Assembly (NCBI GenBank): GCA_018292915.2
Contig: JACVVK020000392.1
Span: forward strand, 96,001 to 160,000
DNA: 64,000 bases
Origin: Batillaria attramentaria
Lineage: Eukaryota; Mollusca; Gastropoda; Batillariidae
Reading direction: 5' to 3'
The number at the start of each line of letters is the position of its first letter. Position 1 is the stretch's first letter. Below the pieces are notes generated by a model that saw only the letters and a program-made list of their open reading frames with translations, was not told the DNA's origin and made no database searches. Of the stretch, positions 42,053 to 51,878 are shown piece by piece. Position numbers and translations under genes: made by a program.

Positions 42053-42907
42053 AGAAAACTTTAACGTTGTCATTTTCTCAGAATCTACAAACAGTAGAGG
42101 CACCAAACTTGGCATACTGATAGACTAGCACAAGACCTTTCAAAACATATCATTTTGAATGACCTTGACCCAAGGTCAAGGTCACTAAAGCTCTCTGTTT
42201 GAAAATTTTACATTGGCATTTTCTCGTAATGTACAAATGCCAGAGGTTTTAAACTTTGCATGATGATAGACATTGATAAGAACTTTACAGATATACATGT
42301 AGTCAGTGACCTTCTGTCAAGGTCAAGGCCGTACAAGATAGTTTTGTGAAACCTTAACAGTGTTCGGAAAATTTTACATTTGCATTTTATCAGTATCTAG
42401 AAGAATCAGAAGCATCAAACTATGTGCGATGATTGACATTGGCAGCACCTTTACAGACATACCTGTGTTCAGTGACTTTTAGTCAAGGTCAAGGTCATGC
42501 AAGCGTTTTTATGTGTGGAAACTTTAACCTTGGCATTTTCTTCAAAACAACAAACAGTAGAGGCACCAAATGAGGCGTGATGATAGACAGCAATGAGACC
42601 TACCTTTCTGAATGACCTTGACTGAAGGTCAAGGTCATTAAAACTGTCTGTTGTGAATTTTAACATTACTGTTTTCGGAGGAACTACAAATGCTAGAGGC
42701 ATCAAACTTGGCATGATAGACATTGATGAGATCTCTTTTGAATGACTTTGACCAAAGGTCAAGGCTGTACAAACTGTTTTGGGGAAAATTGTAATATTGC
42801 CAGGAACTCTGAGCGCCAGACACATCACTTAGCATGATACTGGATAGTGATAAGAGCTCTACAAACATACTTTTGTGAATGACCTTGACCTGTGTCACAA
42901 GGGAGCC
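41295..42907. mobile_element. Large inverted-repeat element with internal tandem duplication
   Basis: It is bounded by GGCTCCCTTGTG (41295-41306) and inverse CACAAGGGAGCC (42896-42907). The interior is built from diverged units of ACTTTAACATTGGCATTTTCTC, AGAGGCACCAAACTTGGCATG-like and GATAGACATTGATAAGA. Each unit ends in TGACCTTGAC and/or AAGGTCAAGGTCA. A segment of about 660 bp starting at 41290 is repeated from 41955 with very high identity. No protein is encoded. Confidence 0.8.
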
Positions 42908-43253
42908 ATGGAGGCTTCTGCCTCTCTAGTTTCTGTTATTGTTTAATACAAAGTACATGTAACCTTGTGATATCTTTCAAATGAATGTCTAATGAAAAAA
43001 ATACCCCAAAACAAAAGGTGAAAGCTACTTTCAACTGACACTGACAAAACATGAAACTTGGGGAGCAAAAACTTCATTACAGCAAGTGATACAACCGAGT
43101 TCAGCCTGACTGTGATGAAATACACATGAAGATGAGAAACACAGACACTGGAAGGGAAGGCGCCAGGAAGGGAAGGAAATCTGTGCTGATTAGTCCTGGA
43201 CTATGAAAAAATTAATTACAACTGACAAGGATGAAAGATTCCGGAGGCGTGGG

Positions 43254-44004
43254 TCATCGGTCCAAGACACCCTCAAGGCGCGATCGGAGAGCTGACTGCA
43301 ATCTGCGAGGAGCAACATCCGCTGGTGTCTGCCCTTCCTGGAACACAAGGTGGACATTGCTGCATTTCATAGAGCCCACAGTCGTAAGGCAATTTATCAA
43401 ATCAACATCAACAGTAATTAAAAATAACTGCATTCAAACCATTACTCTATGAGCTAAGCTACCACCATGAGTTTTCCTGCTCCCCAAAGATCTTACATAC
43501 AGTAAATGTCATAAAGAAAAAGAGGAAATGGTGACAATGTCAAGGGCTCCTCAAAACTGTAGTCGTTTCGCGCCCGACTGACTACAACAAAGTTACCGTG
43601 TTTGCTATTGTCAGGATGTGGTGTACGGCCGTTGAGGCGGTGCAAAGCATCCCATGCAATCAATCAACCATCCACGCATACTCACGCACTCACACCATGC
43701 AGGAACCGAACACAAACGACGACATGCAATTACCAGTCAGGAGAAATGAAGGTTTAGTTCCAGGATGCTGAAGTTTACTCCAGTCAGTGAAACACACACA
43801 CACACACACACACATGCACTCGCTCATCCATTCGCCATTCTCTCGCACATTCTCATGTCATTCATTGTCATGGTCACCGTATCATGGTGACCATGAGCCA
43901 GTGACGACAACATAACTAACAAGGGAGGGAAAGGGGCCAGATTATCCTGCATGTCCAACATTTGTTTTTCTTTGTGAAACTGCGGAAAAAAAACCAAAAT
44001 AACA

Positions 44005-44036
<32 letters not shown>

Positions 44037-47000
44037 GAAGCAGAAATTGGCCTAGGGGCCTGATAAAACTCATGCCTGAATGACGTGATATTTTAAAACT
44101 GTCCTTGTTCCACTTTCTTGGGGTTTTTTGCCTCGATGGTGGAACAGCGGAAATTGGCCTAAAGGGTGGCGGAATGGCCTTGTTGCCGATTCTCGTTATA
44201 GCGCGTGAACATGCGTGAACGTGCGCGATTTTGGACCGAGACAAGGCTTGATAGACTCGGCATGTGGGCTACTCGAGTCACACACGATGCCGCACTACCA
44301 CTGCGTTGCGATCGGCTGCCAAAATGGCTCGAGCAAATCAGATAAGCAGGAGAAATTCCCAGAGACGGTCTTACCTAATGGTGAGATCGTTCAGTTTGAG
44401 CCCTTTTCTTCAAAAGTTTCAAGAAATTTGTGGATAAAAAGCGATTCGAAGGCAGAACGCCGACTCGTCTCGGTGGCCTAGCGTGTGCAGCCGCCATTTC
44501 GTCGGGAACAAGCGGACAAATTCTGTCCCGGTACCTACATTGTTTGAACACAATCGTTATGGAACCAAAAATCAAGAAAGAAAGACTTTCATTTCAAGCA
44601 AAAGTTCAGTTCGCACTGATAAACAGCCAAAGTGCTTGAATAAAAATTAGTGGCAAGCCACAAGTCACAGGTCGACTTGACCTTTACACCGCCTACCTCT
44701 CGGTTGAAGCGACTGCCGATCTGCTTCAAGGGCTAGAGTGCTAAGCTGCGCTTTTGTGTAGCCACTTAAACGCACGCCCCTGTCTTTCAGATATTTTTTC
44801 AGTTCAGGAACTTTCATTGATTTAATTTTATCGCGAACATCTTCGCCGGTCGAAACGCTCACGTTGCTCGCCATCGCATGCGTAGCCCACCTCAGGTGGA
44901 CCGTTCGCGTCTCCGGCGCTGGAGAGCACCCGACTCTTCGTAACCGGCAACAGCGGTATTCAGGCAAACAGCTGAAAAAACTAATGTCTGGACCTTTGTT
45001 CCAGAATCAGAAACGACAAAATGACCAGCAACACACACGTGGTTGTTCTCTGCCTGATTTCCAGCCTAGCCAGTGTAACCATAATGTGCTCTCTTGACCT
45101 CACAACCACGTCTTGCAAAAAACAACAACAAAAAACCCTAAAAGAAACGGTTTTGAACTGACAATGGTGATGCGAGGTCTTGCCACTCACTTTGTTCTTG
45201 ATGTCTAACCGTGCCCCGTGATCAATCAACAGATGCGCAATTTCTGCTTTGTCATCCTCTGCTGCCATATGCCTGTAGACAAAGATACGATCAATTTAGT
45301 TGAAGCCTCTATGTTCGTAATGGGGAAAATCTGCCCCTTCAAAAGCTCTAAGGCCGTTTTTTTGTTTTTTTTTCTTTTCACTTCTTTATTATCCCTTTCG
45401 GGAAATTCGGGCTGCCTCCCCCAGGGGAAGTGTGTCGCCGCGGTGCAGCACCACCCAATACCTATCCTATTTTATTTTCACAATTTTGCTGGGGGAGGAA
45501 AGCCGGATAACCCTCAGAGAAGCCCCCGATGAGCAGCCCGGTAGCCAGGAAAAACCGGTATCACATATCACAAGCTTGACCTGGGCTCGAACCCACGCTT
45601 CATCGCCATGACATTGGTGACGGCCGTTCAGTAGCGCAGCGGCTAAATTTGACGCACTACCTATTAGACCACTGCTCACCCCATTTGCTAAATGAATAGA
45701 TGTTCCTTTTGACCTTTGTGACCATTTTCGTGACTTTGCTTCTTCTAATACTAGTAATAATAGAAAAATATGACTGGTCTATACCCTTCTACACCTGTAC
45801 TACACGCTGATTGACAAAGCTGCTAAAAATAGCCACCAATCAGCACTGACTAGTTGGTCTTTTGGCCGCAACCAAATGTCGTCTGCTCAGTATGCGAAAC
45901 ATTTCTATAACATAAAACAACATACACAACAACCCCAGCCACCACAAAGGTTTCAGATGCCATATTGTGACCCAAGTCGCACCAATGCAGGTAAAATTCA
46001 TATATGTGTAGATACCAAACATGCACATGAATACATACACGAAAAAGATCCTATCAAGAATGGGTTTGGGAATGGAAATCCACTGCATTAAACACATGCA
46101 GGACCAAAAAAATAAAAGGGGCAGGGCACAGTACAAGATGGCAACGCTTTACCTCAAGGAAAGCAACCTGAATTTCGCTGACAGCAGTAAAGAGATGAAA
46201 GATATACACAATACTATGACCTACAGTGGAGTGGATCCAGTAGCATCACGGTGATTGAGGTCGACGTTGTACTGCAGCAATAGCTTCACCATCTTGAGGT
46301 GACCCTTGCAGGCCGCACGGTGCATGGGTGTGTGGCCGAGGTTGTCGGATGTGTGCGGGTCACCGCCGTTCTCCAGGATCACCTCAGCAATCTGAGGATG
46401 ACAGCCAGGTACTAGTATACAATGGCTTTGTTAGGTTTTTTTTGTGTGTGCGCTACAAGACAGCACACTACAAGACAATCTGGACAGCCCAACACAATGC
46501 CCCATCTGACAAGATGCGACAGCTCCAGCGTCGCAAACAGACCACCATTTTTCATTTACGAACTGGGCACTGCAGACTGCGCGCCCACCTGTACCGCCAT
46601 GGGCTGACACATACACCGAACTGTCCATGCAAAACAGCCCCTCAGACCCCGGAGCACATTCTGCAGTCCTGCCGTCTTTTCCAAGAAGCAAAGACATAAC
46701 TTTGGCCGAATGGAGCAACGCTAGCAGAGAAACTCTGGGGCACCAAACCACAACTCCTAAAGGCCACTGAATTCATCAAAACTACCAACATATTCATCTG
46801 AGGCAGAGCCCAGTACAGGGAACGCAGTAGAAGAAGAATGTGCACATGAGTGCAGGATTTGGTACGCCGGTGGTTTTCACATGGGGGGCAAAAGAATTCA
46901 ATCCAATTTAACCTTGTTATCCATTGTGGGCAATGAAATGTGGGCATAAAGTCATCATATCACTACTGTACCAGCATATTATAAAAAGGGCTGTCACAAA

Positions 47001-49959
47001 AAGCATCATCACAAAAATCCTGAATTATATACAACCCTAGAGGGAAGGTTACACTAGTTGAACAGTCCAGGTAAACACTATCCAATCTCAACAGACTGCC
47101 AAACTGGCCCCATATCATTTTGATTTCGAAATCGCCTTAGCAACCAACCTCTAGCCTGTCTCTGGATGCAGCATAGTGGAGCGCACACTGCCCATTGGAA
47201 TTGACAGCGTTTACCTGCGCCCCTTGTCCAATAAGAGTCTTCACGATCTGCAGCCAGCCAGCGGAGGCTGCAATCATCAAGGGTGTCCAGTTACTCTGAA
47301 ACAGAAAATAGCACAGGAGTCAACAGACGACTCCACTCCTGCCAATCAAAGGGAGCGAGCCCCCAGAATTCAGCCAATCGGGTGCTGCGGCATAATGAGC
47401 ACAACACGTGGCATGGCCTGGCAAACTTTGTTTGATAGGGTTGGTGGGTGGGTGTTTGGGTGTTTAACGTCGTTTTCCACCACATACAGATGATATCAAG
47501 GACGGGGCAACGATGAAAAAGCCAGCACACGTATTTGGCCCCAGTCCGGATACGAACTCACGACCTAAGCATTAGAAGTCCAATGCTCTACCATTCGGCC
47601 ACCCCAGCTCCCCTTTTTTTGACAGACACTACAAAGCGGGAAGCATGTGTAGTTTGATATGACTGAAACGTGCATAGAAAGCAGTAAGTCCATTGACATC
47701 ATTTGAGGAAAAAGACCATTAAATCAGTCTCTTTCATCTTGAAATCACCCCTTTTCCCACAAAATGACGGCGTGACGCTTTTGCAATGAGGCGGCAGAGT
47801 CAAGGGGCGGAACTCTGGCCTTGAGGCTTACCGAGTGGAGCCGTCTATTGTGACTCTATGTACGTGTACTGCTCTGTAGTAGCGAAAATGAGAAAGGACA
47901 AACAGGGCAGCGGTCTGTGAGGGCACATGCTGGTTGAAAAAGATACTAAAACGTAGAAGATGCTTCTTTTATCCACAAACATGAACATCGATGGAAGAGG
48001 GGGGAAAAAAACAAAGGAAAGAAATTTACATACTCTCCAATCAGCATGCTGCTGAACCCTCTCTGGCACTTACATCATACATTTCCAGGGGTCGCATTTA
48101 TTGCAAAAATTTGCGTGTTTGTTGCATTTTGGAACAGCCATACGCATTTTACAAAGGCCCATGCGTGTGCGTACGCATTTTGAGACGGCCCATGAGCGCC
48201 GACAGTCGCTAACTCGCTGACATCAGCTTCTTGCTTTGTTTCTGTCATCGGGTACAGTTGCTCTGCGAGGGTGGGTGGTGGTGGGGGAAGGTGGAGGTGG
48301 GGTGATGTGCGGGAAAATTGTAAAGCAGTCATTGACTGGCTGTACAGCGTTAAAGTGTGGTGTCATAAACTAAAACAGTTGGCGATTGGAGCTAAAAATG
48401 GCAATCGGCCCTGGCGATCTTTTCGGTGGGAAAGTTTGACGCCAGTTGATCACTTCATCAGTTGCACAGCGTGGTAATGCTACCTCAGCCAAACGCATTT
48501 TTTTCCTGCTATAGTAATGCACGTTTTTCTAGACCCCTTGCATTTGCAAACGCAAAATTTTAAAACCAGCACGACCCCTGCATTTCCTTCTGGCCATGTG
48601 AATATCCACAAGTCCACATGCATGCTGTAAGAGGAGTTAGGTTGTTGTGACTCATGTCCATTAATATAACACACTAACACCTCCTACATCTGGCATTTTT
48701 CTACCAGGCTCTACTCTTGCTTATGCGTATACCTCATCTCTTGTATCAACATTGACACCCAGTCTCAGCAAGTATTCGATGATGTCAAGATGGCCTCCAG
48801 ATGCTGCCCAGTGAAGGGCACATCTCCCACTCTGAAACAGGAACAACAGAATAAGGACTTTTAACGCAAGTGATCAGTGAACATCAAGCTAAAATACTAA
48901 GGTCTTCATGAAAAAAAAAAAAAAAAACGTTTTGCAAGGTTTTGTGACACACTTTTACTTTTGTATTGTTTGGAACCAAAGATTTCATGGCACATTAAAA
49001 AAAAAAAAAGTTTTCTCCTATAATGGAGGTACATGTACTTTGAGAAGATAACGGAGTTGGTGGGTGCATGTAGACGAGGTGAGGGTGCCGGTACAGATCT
49101 ACAGATCTGCATCAATGATAACTATCACCAAGTGTTTCACAATATTGGGGCGGTCGGTGGTCTAGTGGTTGAGAGACTTGTCACCAATGCGAGAGGTTGG
49201 GAATTCGAGCCCTACTCGGGGCAAAGAATTTTTCCTCAGTTCTCGTACGTGGCACCGTTCATTCGGGCCGATTGTCGGGGGTTCTCTCCGGGTACTCCGG
49301 CTTCCTCCCCCTCTGCTTTGGAAATGTTCAGCCCATCAAATTTGAAAAAAAAAATGCAATTCTAAATTCCGAAATTTCAATAGCTGAGCTGACCCTTCGC
49401 ACCACGTGATTGTAATGTGTTTATGTCCAGTGTGTGAGAAAATGCGTGTGATTCACGTGAGCATGCGTGTTGGGTTCAGTTCGCGGCGCTTTGAGCCGAT
49501 TCACGAAATTGGATAAAGCGCCTATACAATACTCATTATTATTATTATTATTAATATATATCTGGTGATGCGGGAAAAAAAAATGTGGTCCACCCCTCCT
49601 TTACTGGAGGCAAAATACAGGTTTACTTAATATTATCAATAGCTGCGCCAGGGCCGTACGCCATCAAGACAGACTACTGCCACTGGAACCAGAGGCATAC
49701 ATTCATTTATGTCTCTGCTGGAACCAACAAAATTAGATCTAGTCTTCATTCACTTGCAGCTGGTTGCAGAAAAAGGAAAATGCTGTGTCACAGTACACGA
49801 AAAATCCATTCTGCACGAATTATCCACAGACATAAATGAAGAATTAGAACGTACTGAATCGACTCTTGATCCGAGGGAGTTGTCAGCATCGATTCTAACT
49901 TTAAACTGTGGAAAGTTGCCTTCATACGCCAGTTTACACACTTCGTCGACAGTTGCCAT
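43254..49959 (-). CDS. PSMD10: Gankyrin, 26S proteasome assembly chaperone (PSMD10)
   Basis: Six exons on the minus strand join in frame: 49959-49855, 48831-48733, 47295-47149, 46391-46225, 45272-45191, 43337-43254 (684 nt, 227 aa; human gankyrin is 226). The protein is a run of ankyrin repeats: SGRCALHWAASGGHLDIIEY, WTPLMIAASAGWLQIVKTLI, NGQCALHYAAS, LGHTPMHRAACKGHLKMVKL, and STPLHMAAEDDKAEIAHLLI across exons 4 and 5. The first and last exons (MATVDEVCKLAYEGNFPQF and EGQTPADVAPRRL) match the capping repeats. Gankyrin escorts the Rpt3 ATPase during assembly of the 19S base and binds Rb and MDM2 in vertebrates. No frameshift or unusual insertion is present. The introns are full of SINEs, a LINE fragment and a THAP/SAP ORF pair. 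Confidence 0.95.
44287..44650 (+). pseudogene. THAP zinc-finger ORF broken by one base
   Basis: The reading frame starts MPHYHCVAIGCQNGSS and gives a C-x4-C pair. After LWIK it shifts at the A run 44436-44440 (one A too many). In the new frame it continues AIRRQNADSSRWPSVCSRHF, with the C-x2-H pair, then VPVPTLF, matching the AVPTIF box, and stops at 44648-44650. Together these make a complete C2CH THAP DNA-binding domain of about 90 residues, with no transposase domain after it. It lies in the last PSMD10 intron, opposite in strand. It may be a sequencing error in a short gene or a relic of a THAP-bearing transposon. Confidence 0.75.
44665..44874 (-). CDS. SAP-domain ORF, probably a first exon
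   Basis: The frame opens MASNVSVSTGEDVRDKIKSM and continues KVPELKKYLKDRGVRLSGYT, KAQLSTLALEADRQ, a good SAP motif (helix-turn-helix that binds AT-rich DNA). GAGAG|GTAGGC at 44697/44696 is a strong splice donor, so the true coding exon may be 44874-44697; no further exon was identified. An upstream in-frame ATG at 44967 is less protein-like. It starts about 225 bp from the end of the THAP ORF on the other strand. Confidence 0.6.
   Translation of the reverse strand: MASNVSVSTGEDVRDKIKSMKVPELKKYLKDRGVRLSGYTKAQLSTLALEADRQSLQPRGRRCKGQVDL
45376..45683 (-). repeat. tRNA-derived SINE, family C, copy 1
   Basis: On the minus strand it begins GGGGTGAGCAGTGGTCTAAT and has a tRNA-like head with a B-box-like GGGTTCGAGCCC. 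A body with GGGCTGCTCATCGGGGGC-like sequence and GAAAGGGATAATAAAG at the end follow. The same body recurs at 63826-64000. It sits in the PSMD10 intron between exons 5 and 4. Confidence 0.85.
46440..46800 (+). mobile_element. LINE C-terminal fragment (Jockey/I-like)
   Basis: A plus-strand frame ending at 46699 reads QTTIFHLRTGHCRLRAHLYR, then CPCKTAPQTPEHILQSC, the zinc-knuckle-like pattern (RTGH, C-x-C, EH-x2-x-C) seen at the end of many Jockey/I-type LINE ORFs. It lies about 50 bp from PSMD10 exon 4 in its upstream intron. Confidence 0.75.
47321..47850. mobile_element. MITE family, copy 2, interrupted by a SINE
   Basis: The ends ACAGACGACTCCACTC and inverted AATAGACGGCTCCACTC and the interior blocks match 25063-25402. 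The central 47431-47615 is a family A SINE, so the SINE arrived after the MITE. Confidence 0.85.
47431..47615 (-). repeat. SINE family A, copy 6, nested in a MITE
   Basis: A complete copy running from GGGTGTTTAACGTCGTTTTC to the tRNA-like head at the right (CGGCCACCCCAGCTCCCC). No clear target duplication was found. Confidence 0.85.
49147..49553 (+). repeat. tRNA-derived SINE, family B, full copy
   Basis: The head GGGGCGGTCGGTGGTCTAGT continues GGTTGAGAG, with a B-box-like GGGAATTCGAGCCC. The body follows (TCGGGGGTTCTCTCCGGGTA, GGCTTCCTCCCCCTCTGC), ending in AAAGCGCCTATACAATACTC and an ATT tail. It defines the family for the reversed copies at 6125, 22108, 24766 and 61982. It lies in PSMD10 intron 1. 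Confidence 0.88.
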
Positions 49960-51544
49960 TTCGAAAGTTACACACTGCTTCCGGTTAAAGTGCGTGTATG
50001 TTACATGTGCTGTCATTGGTCCAATTCTATTCACTTTCGCTAATCGTCGTCCTCGATAAGAATAAGTACCAGTCTGTGCCCCAAAGGTCAGGAAGTGCTT
50101 GCAAGAATGGTGGCTGCTTGAAAGTTCAGAAACTTTTTTTGTTGTGAGGTGTGCACACTGTGCTAGGAGCGGCACCTCTCTGGCAAATCCATCATCATGC
50201 TTGGTGTTTGGTACTGCCAGCACCACAAGGGATTTTGGAAACCTCGAGCCTGGGTAAACACGCGAGATCCAGGTAAGCAAACAGTTCGACGTCAAAAAGA
50301 AATTATGTTTTCGGAAACGCGCAAACCATCGTAGTGCAGTGATTTTTGAGCATTGTTATCGTGCACACCATACAGCATGCAGTTCAGGACTGCGCTGCAA
50401 TTTTGTGGTGTCTCATCGGTCATATAAAATTTTAGTTCGGGCTCCGTTTTTATTTGAACAGGTGCGATGCTTGAAGACAAAGACACCTGTTATTTTGACA
50501 GAGCCAATCACGGCTTACTGGGTCAGAGGCAGACAAGAAATTTCCAAAACGTGTAGCTTCAGAAACTAGGCGAATATAGTGTAAGCAATGGCATTGCACT
50601 CTTTTATAGTCCATGATTCATCATAGCACGTAACTGCGTATTTTCGATTTCTCAAACTCTAAATTCTCAGACAGTACCTCACAATAATTATTGATGTATG
50701 AATCGGTCTTTCAAAGTTACACATTGTATGTTTGATCCCAACCCCCCGACCCCTCCCCAGTCTCCTCTACTCCAGGCGTGCTCCCAGTATCACCTTTTGT
50801 CACAAGGCAGCCAAGCAAATGAAATGATTTGATGAGTTCTGTGATCAGTTGTAAAATACAAGTGACTTAAGCCAGTGGCACACAGTGATCAACTACATAG
50901 GTATCTTTACTACCAGTTGCCATGCCTCACAGCATAAACTGAGATCTTATCACTTGCTTAATTCAGCATAACAAACTAATTTATGAGAATGGTATGTTGT
51001 ACAGTGTTCACACTTTGCCTCTGCCAGAGAGTGCCAGGGTGGTTGATCCTACTCCCACCACCTGATTTACATTTGGGTTTTCTAAGGGTCGGCAGCCCTT
51101 GAAGCTCTATTTTTAGCCTGACAGCTTTCACTCTGTTTTTCCTCAGGCAAGATAAACACATCCAGAGCGAATGTGTGTCTGGAAGGAACAGAGATAAAAG
51201 AAAAGCTTGGGGCTTGTTAAACTTGAAGAGTGGATGGCAGAGCATCTAGCTGTAGTTCACAGGCCTTTTTTCTGACCCAGATTGTAAACACACAAGTAGC
51301 TGTTATCATTAGCTTTTTTGAGTGTCAGATGAAGTCATGCGTGATGATATGTGACTGATACATTTATGTTGGTGAAAATGCATTCCTTCTTTCTTCTCAC
51401 TTTTTTTTTTTTTTGGGGGGGGGGGGGGGGCTCATTCATAATTGACATTGGAATGCCCAGCATTGTATTGTAAGTTCATACAGTTAGGGCTGTCACGCAT
51501 AATTTCTGTATTATTCCTTGAGGATTTCATGGGATGCTGATCCA
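49960..51544. other. Intergenic region between PSMD10 and membrane-protein gene
   Basis: This contains the presumed PSMD10 promoter on the minus side and the upstream part of the gene at 51879. A run of G (51415-51430) follows a T run. The short frames on both strands show no recognisable protein. Confidence 0.5.
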
Positions 51545-51690
51545 AAAAATAACGGTGCATGTACTGCAGAAACACTGCCATAGATCTATAGAATCAGAAT
51601 TTAACTATGCGTCCTTGACACATACATGCATATATATTAACACACATTTTACCATATGGTGTCGCAGAGCCATGAAGACATGTCAGTGTA
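51545..51690 (+). other. Degenerate duplicate of the next gene's first coding exon start
   Basis: This stretch aligns with 51765-51897. Shared features are an AAAAAATAA block, AGAAACAC, CTTGACACA or GTTGACACA, a TTTACC block, and a CGCAG or TTGCAG acceptor. Last is an identical 22-base run covering the ATG (51667-51688 and 51874-51895). The duplicate would begin MKTCQ and then diverge. Confidence 0.75.
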
Positions 51691-51878
51691 TAAGTGTGTA
51701 TAAATTCACTATTTGGGTTCAGGGTTTTTTTCATTTCATAGCCGTAGGATACTTTTTTCATAGGAAAAAAAATAATAGTGCTACAGAAACACAGTGGAAT
51801 TAAAACTCCATGTGTCGTTGACACACATATCAGTTTTAACAAATGGTTTACCCTGTGTTGCAGAGTGAATTATGAGCC

